From assembly GCF_000145275.1 (NCBI RefSeq), contig NC_014393.1:3782001-3846000 (forward strand): DNA of 64,000 bases. Reading direction: 5' to 3'. Position numbers and translations under genes: made by a program. Below the pieces are notes generated by a model. The model saw nothing but the letters and a program-made list of their open reading frames with translations. It was not told where the DNA came from and made no database searches. Position 1 is the first letter of the stretch. Every line of letters begins with the position of its first letter. This document shows positions 54,015-63,429 of the stretch, in pieces. The stretch comes from Clostridium cellulovorans 743B (GTDB lineage Bacteria; Bacillota; Clostridia; Clostridiales; Clostridiaceae).

Positions 54015-55565
54015 CTATTTTTTAAATTTCTCTACTACATATTTACGATTAAGTTTTAAGTTTGGTGTGAGCATGTTATTCTTTACTGAAAAATCTTCAT
54101 CTGTACAAGAATATTCTGAAATTCTTTTGCTTAATTCAAGTTGTTTATTAACTGCTTCTATAGCAGCAGCTATCTCTTTATTTGATACCTCTTTATTCCT
54201 TTTTACTACTATAGCTTTTACTTTTTTTAAATCATCCGAATATACAATACTTTGTTTTATATATTCATTTTTGTTTATCATTTTTTCTATATCAGCAGGA
54301 TTTAACTTAATACCATTTTTTAATGTAATTACATCAACGCATCTTCCCCTAATAAATAAAAATCCGTCCTCATCAATGTATCCTATATCGCCAGTTTCTA
54401 AAAATCCATCTTTATTAATATTAGATCCATTTTCACTATTTAAATATCCACTACTCCAAAAATACTCTGATTTTACAAGCACCTGCTGTTGACTATCAAA
54501 TGTAATTTCGTATTGTGGTAAAATCTTACCAACACTACCAAATTTACAGTTGTTAGGGTAGTTTACAGTTAGAACCCCTGTTTCATTTAAACCATAAGAT
54601 TCAAATAAATCGATATCTGCTTCCTTATATAAAATTAATGTTTTCTCTGATATAGGTGCTGTTCCAGTTACTAAAATCCTTATTTTTCCGCCAAAAATAT
54701 TTTTAAATTCACCAAATATCCTTTTTCTACATTTTTCATACATACTGTTTATACCCAACTTTTTATATATTTGATAAGTTATATAATAAAGTTTTCGCGA
54801 AATGGTTTCACCAAGTTTTATCTTATATAAATTTGCCATGTTTTCGAAAAAGTATGGCACTCCTTGCATAATTGTAGGTTTAAACATTCTAAGTGCACTC
54901 ATTACTAGTTCTGGTGTAGTTATTGCAACGTTAAACCCTAGCAAAAATGCACTATATATATATAATCTAGAAGTAAAAATACTTAATGGTAAGAAACATA
55001 AGTTTTTATCATCTTTTTCAAGTTCAAAGAATTTAACCGAAGACATAATTGTTTGCTCAATTGATTCTTGCCTTAATGCCATGGCTTTAGGAATTCCTGT
55101 AGTTCCTGATGAAAAAACAATAGTAAAGTTTCTTTTTCCATTTAATATAGGTATATCAGTTATTTCATCTTCTTTATCATAAAAAGCAACTTGTTCTAAA
55201 TTTTCTATGTCTATTTGAATATCTAGATTATTCATAAGATCATTATCAGCAAATAAAATTTTAACATCAAATTGATTAATATTGTTTTTTACAATCTCAC
55301 CACTTAAGGTGTCTGGAAATGCAACTAATACATAGTTACCTATAAAACACGCTACATCTACAACTACCCATTCATAACTATTTTTACCATATACACCTAC
55401 AGATTGACCTTGCTTAATATCTCTTTTTCTTAAAAAACTAATAACTGATAAAACATCTTTATAAAACTCTGAAAAGTTCTTTTTTATATTTGATTTTTTA
55501 GAGTAAAATTCAATATAATTTTCTGAATTATCTTTAATTTTATATGCTAAATTGCTCAGTTCCAT
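54015..55565 (-). CDS. AMP-dependent acid ligase (acyl-CoA synthetase type)
   Basis: This 516-aa ANL enzyme has VFSSGTTGIPKAMALRQES (P-loop), YGLNETGV (A5), LETGDIGYIDEDGFLFIRGRCVDVITLKNGIKLNPADIE (A7/A8) and a final LNRKYV, where the A10 lysine appears as NLKLNRK. It resembles long-chain acyl-CoA synthetases more than amino-acid A domains and differs from the FAAL-like neighbour. The cluster thus has two separate carboxylate activators besides the NRPS A domain. RBS GAGGCGC; 23 bp to the next gene. Confidence 0.85.
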   Translation of the reverse strand: MELSNLAYKIKDNSENYIEFYSKKSNIKKNFSEFYKDVLSVISFLRKRDIKQGQSVGVYGKNSYEWVVVDVACFIGNYVLVAFPDTLSGEIVKNNINQFDVKILFADNDLMNNLDIQIDIENLEQVAFYDKEDEITDIPILNGKRNFTIVFSSGTTGIPKAMALRQESIEQTIMSSVKFFELEKDDKNLCFLPLSIFTSRLYIYSAFLLGFNVAITTPELVMSALRMFKPTIMQGVPYFFENMANLYKIKLGETISRKLYYITYQIYKKLGINSMYEKCRKRIFGEFKNIFGGKIRILVTGTAPISEKTLILYKEADIDLFESYGLNETGVLTVNYPNNCKFGSVGKILPQYEITFDSQQQVLVKSEYFWSSGYLNSENGSNINKDGFLETGDIGYIDEDGFLFIRGRCVDVITLKNGIKLNPADIEKMINKNEYIKQSIVYSDDLKKVKAIVVKRNKEVSNKEIAAAIEAVNKQLELSKRISEYSCTDEDFSVKNNMLTPNLKLNRKYVVEKFKK

Positions 55566-55612
55566 TTATGCGCCTCTATTTCATAATATTATAATTTAAA
55601 CAAATCAATTTT

Positions 55613-57070
55613 CTATTTCATTAAATCTTCTAAAGTCTGTCTACTTTTTAATATTTCAATATCATTTTTATCATTGATAAGCAATCTTGAAGGAATAGGA
55701 TTCATATTTGCATTAGAAGCAAAAAAATGTGACTCGGTTCCACCTACATCATATGTAATTACATATTCTCCTCTTTTTGGCTCTCTATCAAATTTTATTT
55801 TGTAGTTTGAAATCATATCGCCGTTATAACATAAGTTACCACAAATAAAAGCACTAAATTCCTCATTGCTATCTACATTAGAATAATCTTTAAATAAATC
55901 CCAACAGTTAAATAAATTATGTATTACAGACCCAGCATAATTCACATTTCCCATTTCCACGACTAATAAATTATTGCCATTTACTTTTTTTATGCCATTT
56001 ACTTTTGCAATTGTAATTCCAGCATCTCCTACTATACTTCTGCCTGGTTCTATAATTAATTCTGGCTCACCGATTTCCTTAAGTACATCTTTTATCTTTT
56101 TGCTACTATCTTTGTAATTTATATAAGTATTGAGAACCTTTTCAAGCATCTTACTTTTCTCATAGTCAGTATAAAATAATTCATTAACCTTATAATCTGC
56201 CTTTTCGTTTTTCCATATAAAACAATTGGAATTTTCCTCTCCCTTATATGCCATAGACTTTTGAAACTGCTCCCACTCCACCTTATCAACATAATTAATT
56301 GGGAATCCACCACCAATATTTATTATCCTCATAAAATTCCCAATATGAGCTAACTCTTCTGATAGCTTCACAATTTTTTCAATCGCATTGATATAAGCTT
56401 CATAATAACCAATTTGAGAACCAATATGTACTTGAAATCCATATACATCTATATACTGATGATATACGGAGTTATTAGTTAATAACTCTTTCGCTTCAAG
56501 ATAGTTGATTCCAAATTTAGTCCATTCTCCAGATGTATAAATACATTCATCCGTTGCTTTATCTACTTTTAGTCCTGATAATCGTATTAATACCTTAGCC
56601 TTTTTATTAATATTTTTTGAAATTTCTAGTATTCTCTCAAACTCATATACACTATCAACATTAATAAGAATATCTTTAGTTATTGCAAGTTCTATAATTT
56701 CATCCGTCTTACAATTTCCATTAAAAACCATTCTATCATATGGTATCTCTGCAATTTCTGCAAATTTAAACTCATTATATGAGCTTACATCTACTCCACA
56801 GCCCAGTTTATTTATTATCCTCAAAACACCTATAGAACAAGAACTTTTAACTGCAAAACATATTTTTGAATTAGTATAATTATTATTCAAGGCATTCCTA
56901 AATTCCATAATATTTTCTTCAATCTTTTTACCAAACAATATGTGTAATGGCATTCCATACTTTTGTTCAAGTTCATCTATGCTATATCCTAAAATATTCT
57001 TGTTTGTAAAATCTATATATTTATCATACTTATGTGACTTGAAGTTCAACACTATCTTTCCCTTCTTCAT
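55613..57070 (-). CDS. Fold-type III PLP-dependent decarboxylase (DapDC/BtrK-like)
   Basis: This 485-aa enzyme belongs to the alanine-racemase-fold decarboxylases (diaminopimelate/ornithine group). PLP lysine K75 lies in CFAVKSS, HIGSQ at 215-219, the phosphate-binding GGGFP at 253-257, EPGRS at 341-345 and the catalytic Cys C414 in GNLCYNGD. An insertion of about 80 residues between GGGFP and EPGRS (about 260-335) is longer than usual. In butirosin synthesis a relative (BtrK) decarboxylates a carrier-bound glutamyl unit. A similar role, or making a free amine, is possible. It overlaps the ATP-grasp gene by 41 bp. RBS GAAGG. Confidence 0.87.
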   Translation of the reverse strand: MKKGKIVLNFKSHKYDKYIDFTNKNILGYSIDELEQKYGMPLHILFGKKIEENIMEFRNALNNNYTNSKICFAVKSSCSIGVLRIINKLGCGVDVSSYNEFKFAEIAEIPYDRMVFNGNCKTDEIIELAITKDILINVDSVYEFERILEISKNINKKAKVLIRLSGLKVDKATDECIYTSGEWTKFGINYLEAKELLTNNSVYHQYIDVYGFQVHIGSQIGYYEAYINAIEKIVKLSEELAHIGNFMRIINIGGGFPINYVDKVEWEQFQKSMAYKGEENSNCFIWKNEKADYKVNELFYTDYEKSKMLEKVLNTYINYKDSSKKIKDVLKEIGEPELIIEPGRSIVGDAGITIAKVNGIKKVNGNNLLVVEMGNVNYAGSVIHNLFNCWDLFKDYSNVDSNEEFSAFICGNLCYNGDMISNYKIKFDREPKRGEYVITYDVGGTESHFFASNANMNPIPSRLLINDKNDIEILKSRQTLEDLMK

Positions 57071-58070
57071 AACTCTTGCCTTCTACGAACTCGTTATATC
57101 TTTCCTTTGCGGCAATTACTATTTTATTTACAAGTTCAGCATAGTTTTGCTCTTTAGAATTCTGTGGATTGTATAGATTATATATTTCAAATATCCTACT
57201 CTTAATAGGATTTAATCCTGGTATTCCATTCAATTCTATTACTCTAAACTCACCAGACTCATTTTTTCTAATATCTATCCTTACAGTATCACAAACACCT
57301 AATGCTTTTGCTGCTTCAATAGCCAACTTGTTAAGTTCTTCCATTTCATCATATGGTATTTCAAAACTTAACATTTTATCAGTCTTTAAATTTTGAGTTA
57401 TAACAGGATAACGCTCATATGCCTTACTACTAACAACATTTTTTATAGGCAATACCGTAACCTTTTCTTTGTTACCAATTATCGCAGTCGTATATTCGTC
57501 TCCTGACAAATATTCTTCAACTAAAGCATGTTGATTATAGTTCTCTAAAATATACTGTACTCTTTCATTAAGTTCTTCCTCATTATGAACTATACTCTTC
57601 TCACTTACACCATTACTTTCTGATTCAAAACAAGGCTTTACAAACCACTTTTTCGTAAAATCTAACTTAGGTATTGCAGAGCCTTTCTCAAGAACATATT
57701 GCTGATGTGTACTTAAACCATACTTCTCTAGCAATTCTATTGTTTTCTTTTTATTAATCATATTCTTCATTACTTCTGCGTTAGCACCAACATATGCAAC
57801 GCCCATCTCTCGTAATATATCCATAACACATGTCTTTTCATTAATATTATTAATACACTTTATATTATCTGTGAAATAATAAATTGAACTCCAAACTAGA
57901 TCATACTCATTATATTTAATATGCCTAATTAATTCCTCATTAGACTCAACATATAATACAACTACCCAATGTCCATATGATTCAAGGGCACATTTCATTT
58001 TTTCTGTGGTCTCCATATTTCCCCATCCCTGTATTGCAGAAGCCTGGCCACAAACTAATAATATTTTCAT
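57030..58070 (-). CDS. ATP-grasp ligase (D-Ala-D-Ala ligase-like)
   Basis: This 346-aa ATP-grasp protein has FVKPCFESESNGVS, the lid segment ALVEEYLSGDEYTTAII and the metal-binding end VRIDIRKNESGEFRVIELNGIPGLNP, as in the Ddl family (carboxylate-amine ligation via acyl phosphate). It is unlikely to be the housekeeping Ddl because it sits in a biosynthetic operon and its N-terminal part (GWGNMETTEKMKCALESYGHWVVVLY) is divergent. It may form an amide or load an amino acid onto a carrier. It is the first gene after the intra-operon hairpin. Confidence 0.85.
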   Translation of the reverse strand: MKILLVCGQASAIQGWGNMETTEKMKCALESYGHWVVVLYVESNEELIRHIKYNEYDLVWSSIYYFTDNIKCINNINEKTCVMDILREMGVAYVGANAEVMKNMINKKKTIELLEKYGLSTHQQYVLEKGSAIPKLDFTKKWFVKPCFESESNGVSEKSIVHNEEELNERVQYILENYNQHALVEEYLSGDEYTTAIIGNKEKVTVLPIKNVVSSKAYERYPVITQNLKTDKMLSFEIPYDEMEELNKLAIEAAKALGVCDTVRIDIRKNESGEFRVIELNGIPGLNPIKSRIFEIYNLYNPQNSKEQNYAELVNKIVIAAKERYNEFVEGKSYEEGKDSVELQVT

Positions 58071-58091
58071 TTCAAACCTATACTCCTTTTA

Positions 58092-58136
58092 AAAAAAATA
58101 ATTGTATTCAACACTTAAATAAATGCTGAATACAAT
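58092..58136 (-). terminator. Intra-operon terminator or attenuator
   Basis: attgtattcaaca (58101-58113) pairs with tgctgaatacaat (58124-58136), a 13-bp stem with one mismatch. On the minus strand it is followed by TATTTTTTTT, directly before the ATP-grasp RBS. It sits between two halves of one same-strand biosynthetic cluster. Confidence 0.85.
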
Positions 58137-58214
58137 ATGCAAATAAATTTTAAATTATATTCAGATAGACTATAGTTCAGTTACTTAGTAAAAATACTAC
58201 TATGACTTATTAAA

Positions 58215-58907
58215 TTATTCTTTTATAATTTTTATCAACTTTTCTGTACCTAAACCTTCTATAAATGGTTTTGAGCAACCAACTTGATTTTCCCAAAAAT
58301 CATTGCTATCTAACAATTCTATTACTAAAGGAAGATGCCCATCATGGCAACAAAGCACCCCGCCCTTTGATAGTAGAGGATAAAATTTAGTAACACATTC
58401 CCTTACTGACTCAACTAAATCAACATCAATATAGGCTCCTGCTAATGGTTCATGGAAATCTCCAAATGTATCCTTAAACCATCCTTTTACAAATGTACAT
58501 ATCTTTTCTGAACCATACTTTTTTACATTGCTTACAGTTTGATCATATGCACTACTATACTCACCCTTAACAAAAGTAACATCTTTTCCATATATATTTT
58601 TTTCATGATTTTCATTATGTTCTGGTAAACCTTCAAATGAATCAAATACATACATTTTCTTATTTATAGCTTCAGATAAAAGACTTATTTTGGCACTTCC
58701 ACCACCTTTATAGCAACCTGCCTCGACAATTACACCTTCTGGCTTATTGGTTAGCAAACATTCTATAAATGTTAATAGTTCTTCCTCTTTATGCACACAT
58801 TCAATATTTTCATCAATTGTAATGAATTTATTAACCATCGATTTCTTTTCATCATCGGTTAATACTATCTTTTCATTATTAATAAACTTTAAATAGCACT
58901 CTTTCAT
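58215..58907 (-). CDS. TylF-family O-methyltransferase
   Basis: This SAM-dependent methyltransferase of about 230 aa is of the macrocin O-methyltransferase (TylF) family: GVIVEAGCYKGGGSAKISL (SAM loop), MYVFDSFEGLPEH, VKGWFKDTF and GAYIDVDLVES with metal-binding acidic residues. The family methylates sugar or other hydroxyls in natural products. The frame extends to a TTG at 58946 inside the preceding gene, but GGTGAG positions the ATG at 58907, four bases after the radical SAM stop. The long first half (1-70) is not conserved. Confidence 0.85.
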   Translation of the reverse strand: MKECYLKFINNEKIVLTDDEKKSMVNKFITIDENIECVHKEEELLTFIECLLTNKPEGVIVEAGCYKGGGSAKISLLSEAINKKMYVFDSFEGLPEHNENHEKNIYGKDVTFVKGEYSSAYDQTVSNVKKYGSEKICTFVKGWFKDTFGDFHEPLAGAYIDVDLVESVRECVTKFYPLLSKGGVLCCHDGHLPLVIELLDSNDFWENQVGCSKPFIEGLGTEKLIKIIKE

Positions 58908-58911
58908 AATT

Positions 58912-60060
58912 CTACTCACCAACATATTTTCTTTGATTAGGATCAACCCTTGTTATTCCAACGAATTTTTCTTTAAATTCAGTATATCTTCTGTATTTTT
59001 CTTCTTCATCAACTTGTCCATCCATTTCAGCTGCTGGTGCTCCATCTCTTGCAGAGAAAACATGACATGCAACTGTATCAAAACAACTATCTTTACAATA
59101 TTCAAGTGTTTCTTGGAACTCTTCTACAGTTTCTGTTGGGAAACCAACTATTACAGCTGAGGATAATGTAGTATTTGGTGCCGCATTCTTAAGTTCTTGC
59201 ATTTTTTCTTTTACAAGAGCCATGTCTCCTGTTCTCATCATTAATTTAAGAATTCTATCACAACCACTTTGTATTGGAACATGTAAAGAACGTATAACAC
59301 CTTTAATACATAGTTTTTTAATTGCCTCATAATTTCTCAAGAAATAGATTGGTGAAATATCTTCTATTAATAAATCATAATCCCCTTCAATCTTATCAAT
59401 TTCTTCAAGTAATTCAGCAAAATTAGAACCAAAATCTAAGCCGTATGCCCCCATACATTCACCTAAGAAATAAATATGTTTAAAGCCTTGTCTTAATCCA
59501 TAATTAAATTCTTCTATTACCTCTGCTATTGGCTTGCTTGTACTTTTTCCAGCAGCCTTCCAGATTGCACAGTAAGAACATCTATGGTTACATCCATCTT
59601 GAATCTTAATAAAGTAATTATCTGTAAAGTTCATTACATTTCCATCTTTTATTTCATCAAAAGAAACTTTGTGTTCAACAAATTCATCTAATAAATTATA
59701 TGATTTTGCATCAAAACGCTCTCCATCAAACTCTTCATCAAGTCTTTCTTTAGCAATTTTTACAATACAACCACCTACAATAACTTTAGCTGATGGTTTT
59801 TTATATTTCATTATCATTTTTAATGCATCAAAATCTCCATCTTCAATAGACTTTGAAAATCCGCATGTTGTTAATACAAATAAATCTGCTTCTGGAGAAA
59901 TAACTAAATCCTCTAAAGGAAACGCATATTTATTTGTAGGATCTAATCCTGTTCCATCATTAACTAATTCGTAACCATTCTCTCTAAAGAAATTACGCAT
60001 TTTTTCAACCTTAAGTCCTTCTCTGTGACAACTTTTTTCAACAATTTGTACTTTTTTCAT
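58912..60060 (-). CDS. Methylthiotransferase-like radical SAM enzyme
   Basis: This 382-aa enzyme has the MiaB/RimO architecture: an N-terminal UPF0004-like domain with three Cys (C11, C66, C98) that would bind the auxiliary iron-sulfur cluster, and a radical SAM core with C157-x3-C161-x2-C164 (DGCNHRCSYC). HVPIQSGCDRILKLMMR and VGFPTET are also family motifs. It ends about 60 residues early, leaving no room for the RNA/protein-binding TRAM domain. That suggests a small-molecule or carrier-bound substrate, possibly C-H sulfur insertion. It is translationally coupled to the NRPS by an ATGA overlap. Confidence 0.88.
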   Translation of the reverse strand: MKKVQIVEKSCHREGLKVEKMRNFFRENGYELVNDGTGLDPTNKYAFPLEDLVISPEADLFVLTTCGFSKSIEDGDFDALKMIMKYKKPSAKVIVGGCIVKIAKERLDEEFDGERFDAKSYNLLDEFVEHKVSFDEIKDGNVMNFTDNYFIKIQDGCNHRCSYCAIWKAAGKSTSKPIAEVIEEFNYGLRQGFKHIYFLGECMGAYGLDFGSNFAELLEEIDKIEGDYDLLIEDISPIYFLRNYEAIKKLCIKGVIRSLHVPIQSGCDRILKLMMRTGDMALVKEKMQELKNAAPNTTLSSAVIVGFPTETVEEFQETLEYCKDSCFDTVACHVFSARDGAPAAEMDGQVDEEEKYRRYTEFKEKFVGITRVDPNQRKYVGE

Positions 60061-63000
60061 AATATTATCTCTCCCTCTAAAAATATTGATATTTTATATA
60101 TTGTGTTATATGTAAACACATCGATATTATCACTTATAATATTTTCTCTCTCAAATTCAGCAAGCAATCTAATTGCTTTAAGTGAGTTTCCACCAATTTC
60201 ATAAAAATTATCATTTAATCCTATTTCGTCTATTCCTAAAAGTTTACTCCAAATTTGTTTAATCTTTTGTTGCAATTCAGAGAACTCTTCAATCTCTACT
60301 TGATTCTCTGTATACTTTATTTCTTTTAGTTTCTTATAATCAATTTTCCCACTATTATTAGTTGGAAATTCATTAACTCTAATATAATGAGTTGGAATTA
60401 TTGATCTTGGCAAACTTTTCGTTAAGAATCCATGCCAAACTTTGGGTGATATTTCTTTTGGAGAAATGTAATAACAAACTAAATATTTTGATCCATCGCT
60501 GTCATTACAACATAGAACAACAGCATTTTCTATTTCGTTATAGCTCATTATACATTTTCTAATATCATCCAATTCAATTCTATGTCCATTCAATTTAACT
60601 TGGTTATCCATGCGCCCTAAAATTATAAGTTCTCCAAATTCATTGAACTTTGCTAAATCACCTGTAGCATATAAAATTTGCGTATTTCCTAAAACATCAT
60701 TTATCAAGGAATTACTATTTATTAAAACAAATTTATTGTCTGTTTCAGTCTTATTATTAACATATCCTCTTGCTAATCCTTTTCCACCAATATATAATTG
60801 ACCAGCAACGCCATGTGGTAACATTCTCCCTCTTTTATCCAAAACAAAAATACTTGTATTTACTATAGGCTTTCCTGCAGTAATTTCAGAATCTAATCCT
60901 ATTTCCTTATATGTTGACCAAATTGTAGTTTCCGTTGGACCATACATATTATATATTTTGGCATGTGTCAATTTTCCTAACTTCTCAATATCTTCCTTTA
61001 TCAGCATTTCTCCGCCGATTAATATTTTCTTAATATTCTCAAACACATTGTATTCATGACTAATTAAAAGATTTAGTCTTGAAGGTGTTATTTGTATAAA
61101 GTCAACATTGTATTTACTTATAATATTGTATAGTTCCTTATCATTTAGTCGTTCCTTTTCATCTACTATTACTACAGTTCTTCCATATATAATTGATACA
61201 ATTAGTTCTAGTAATGAAATATCAAAGCCTACAGAAGTTATTGCAAGAACAGTATTTATGTCACACATTATATCTTTCATTCCTAAAATGAAATTGTTTA
61301 GTGCTGAATATTCTATCATAACGCCCTTAGACGCCCCTGTTGAGCCTGATGTATACAATATATAAGCTAAATTTTCCTCAGGTACTCTTCTATAAAGATT
61401 TTCTATATCTATGTGAACATTTTTTCTACAATACAATTCTTCTATATCAATCTTCTTACAACTTAACTCAAGATCAATTTGTTGTTGAGATAATATAATT
61501 TGGGCATTGCTATTACTTAGCATATAATTTATCTTTTCTATTGGTTGATTTAAGTCTATAGGTAAAAATGCACATCCAGCTTTAAGCACCCCAAGATAAG
61601 CTATAATTATCTCTTCAGTTCTATTGAGTAAAATCCCAATTACGTCTTCTGAAGAATAATTTTTAATTAAATATTCAGCTACATAATTTGATTTTATGTT
61701 TATCTCTTCATAAGTAAAAGAGCCTTTTGAAGTATGTACAGCTATTGAATTCTTATTGTTTTTCAAATTTTCATAAAACTGTTCGATAATAGTCTTATTT
61801 ATTTCCATTTCACTAGAAATAATATTTTCATATATTATTTCTTTATCCCTAGAGGTTAAAATATTTAACTCTTCTACTTTTTTATCTGGTGAAGCTATTA
61901 TTTGTTTAAGTAATGTTTTATAAGAATCAATTATGTGATCCATTCTTTCTTGCTTGTATAAATCTGTGTTATACTCCATTACTAATCTAGTTCTTTTGCT
62001 TGAAATATTTACTTCTAACATCCACTCAAATCTTGAACCTTGTCCAACATATTCATATTCATCAAAATAACAATTATCATCAATCCTTACTTGAGCATTT
62101 TCCATGTTTTGAAATAAGAAACCTATATCAAACAATGGTGTTCTACCAATATTTCCTGACAATCCTAAGTCTTCGATTACATTTGAATAAGAATATTTTT
62201 GATATTTATATGCTTCTTTTAATCTTTGCTTAGTTTCTTCTATAAGATATTCATAATTATATTCATCACATATCTTAAATTTAATTGGAATTGAGTTTAT
62301 GAAAATTCCTAACATATCATTGATATCTCTGTATTCTCTACCAGATGATGTAGTGGCTATACAAAATTCCTCTTCTAAAGAATACTTATAGACTAAAATA
62401 CTAAATGCTGTAAACATTATTGTATTCAACGTTGTATGATATTTTTTAGCCATTGTATTTAGTTCACAAATTATCTGCTCATCAATGTGATATTCTTTCC
62501 TGACCCCACTAAATGTTTTTCTTCCTTTTCTTAATCCATCTTTAGGAAAGTCAAATTCACTATGCCAATTTTCGAATTGATTTCTCCAATACTTTTTACA
62601 TACATTTGCTTCTTCAGATTCATACCATTCAATTTGCTGATTAACAAAACTATCATATTGTGTACATTTAATACTTTCATTTCTATATGCTTCTGCAATT
62701 TTCTTTAATAATATATTTACTGAAACACCATCTGAGATGATATGATGTTGGTCAATAAATAAATATTTTTTGCATTTCCATACATCATCTATTAAGATAA
62801 ATCTAATTAGAATATCTTTTTCCAAGTCATATTGTTTTAGATTATCTTTTATATTTTTTGTAAAATCTTCAATAGCTATTTGCTTAACTTCAAAAGGTAA
62901 TGCTACTTTATCATGTACATTTTGATAAATCTCTTCACCTTTAATACTAAAATTTGTCCTCAAAATATTATTATTTTCAAACACATGTCCACATGCGTTT

Positions 63001-63404
63001 TCCAATTTCTTAATATCTATAACGCCTTTTATTTCACAGATAACTGGCATATTATACGTCTTGCCAATATTCTTATATTGTTTATCTAAAATAAACATAT
63101 TTTTCTGATTGATAGAACTTTTATACCTATTTCTCCCGTTCTCTATTTCTTTTTCTAGGTTATTACGAGTTTCTGTTATAATACCATTATTTATATACTC
63201 AACAATACTTTCGAAATTTGAATCAAAGAAAACATCAGCAAGTTCAACATATGCATTGAGTCTATTTTGAATTTCGGCAATCATAAGAGTAATCTTAAAA
63301 GAATCTCCTCCATTGTCATAAAAATCCACTTCTATGTTGCTTTCTTTTTCTAAGACATTGTCCCATATTTCCTTTAAAACAACTCTTATCTCATTACAAT
63401 CCAT
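60057..63404 (-). CDS. Nonribosomal peptide synthetase, PCP-C-A-PCP, glycine-type A domain
   Basis: This 1115-aa synthetase starts with a carrier domain (1-75; NGGDSF, Ser35). A condensation domain follows (about 95-520; HHIISDG at 220-226), then an adenylation domain (about 530-1020; YTSGSTGASKGV, FDISLLE, YGPTETTIWST, YATGDLAK, GRMDNQVKLNGHRIELDDIRK, NSGKIDYKKL) and a second carrier (about 1040-1112; GGNSL, Ser1074). The specificity residues read D-I-L-Q-L-G-M-I-W-K, one step from the known glycine code. Starting with a PCP implies loading in trans. No thioesterase or reductase domain follows. RBS GAGG 8 nt from the ATG. Confidence 0.93.
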   Translation of the reverse strand: MDCNEIRVVLKEIWDNVLEKESNIEVDFYDNGGDSFKITLMIAEIQNRLNAYVELADVFFDSNFESIVEYINNGIITETRNNLEKEIENGRNRYKSSINQKNMFILDKQYKNIGKTYNMPVICEIKGVIDIKKLENACGHVFENNNILRTNFSIKGEEIYQNVHDKVALPFEVKQIAIEDFTKNIKDNLKQYDLEKDILIRFILIDDVWKCKKYLFIDQHHIISDGVSVNILLKKIAEAYRNESIKCTQYDSFVNQQIEWYESEEANVCKKYWRNQFENWHSEFDFPKDGLRKGRKTFSGVRKEYHIDEQIICELNTMAKKYHTTLNTIMFTAFSILVYKYSLEEEFCIATTSSGREYRDINDMLGIFINSIPIKFKICDEYNYEYLIEETKQRLKEAYKYQKYSYSNVIEDLGLSGNIGRTPLFDIGFLFQNMENAQVRIDDNCYFDEYEYVGQGSRFEWMLEVNISSKRTRLVMEYNTDLYKQERMDHIIDSYKTLLKQIIASPDKKVEELNILTSRDKEIIYENIISSEMEINKTIIEQFYENLKNNKNSIAVHTSKGSFTYEEINIKSNYVAEYLIKNYSSEDVIGILLNRTEEIIIAYLGVLKAGCAFLPIDLNQPIEKINYMLSNSNAQIILSQQQIDLELSCKKIDIEELYCRKNVHIDIENLYRRVPEENLAYILYTSGSTGASKGVMIEYSALNNFILGMKDIMCDINTVLAITSVGFDISLLELIVSIIYGRTVVIVDEKERLNDKELYNIISKYNVDFIQITPSRLNLLISHEYNVFENIKKILIGGEMLIKEDIEKLGKLTHAKIYNMYGPTETTIWSTYKEIGLDSEITAGKPIVNTSIFVLDKRGRMLPHGVAGQLYIGGKGLARGYVNNKTETDNKFVLINSNSLINDVLGNTQILYATGDLAKFNEFGELIILGRMDNQVKLNGHRIELDDIRKCIMSYNEIENAVVLCCNDSDGSKYLVCYYISPKEISPKVWHGFLTKSLPRSIIPTHYIRVNEFPTNNSGKIDYKKLKEIKYTENQVEIEEFSELQQKIKQIWSKLLGIDEIGLNDNFYEIGGNSLKAIRLLAEFERENIISDNIDVFTYNTIYKISIFLEGEIIL

Positions 63405-63429
63405 ATTTTATACCTCATTATGAAACAAA

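Noticed and set aside
46857..58070. Identification as a butirosin or closthioamide cluster
   Set aside because: Only single functions resemble those pathways; aminocyclitol genes and the closthioamide thioamidation enzyme are not seen.
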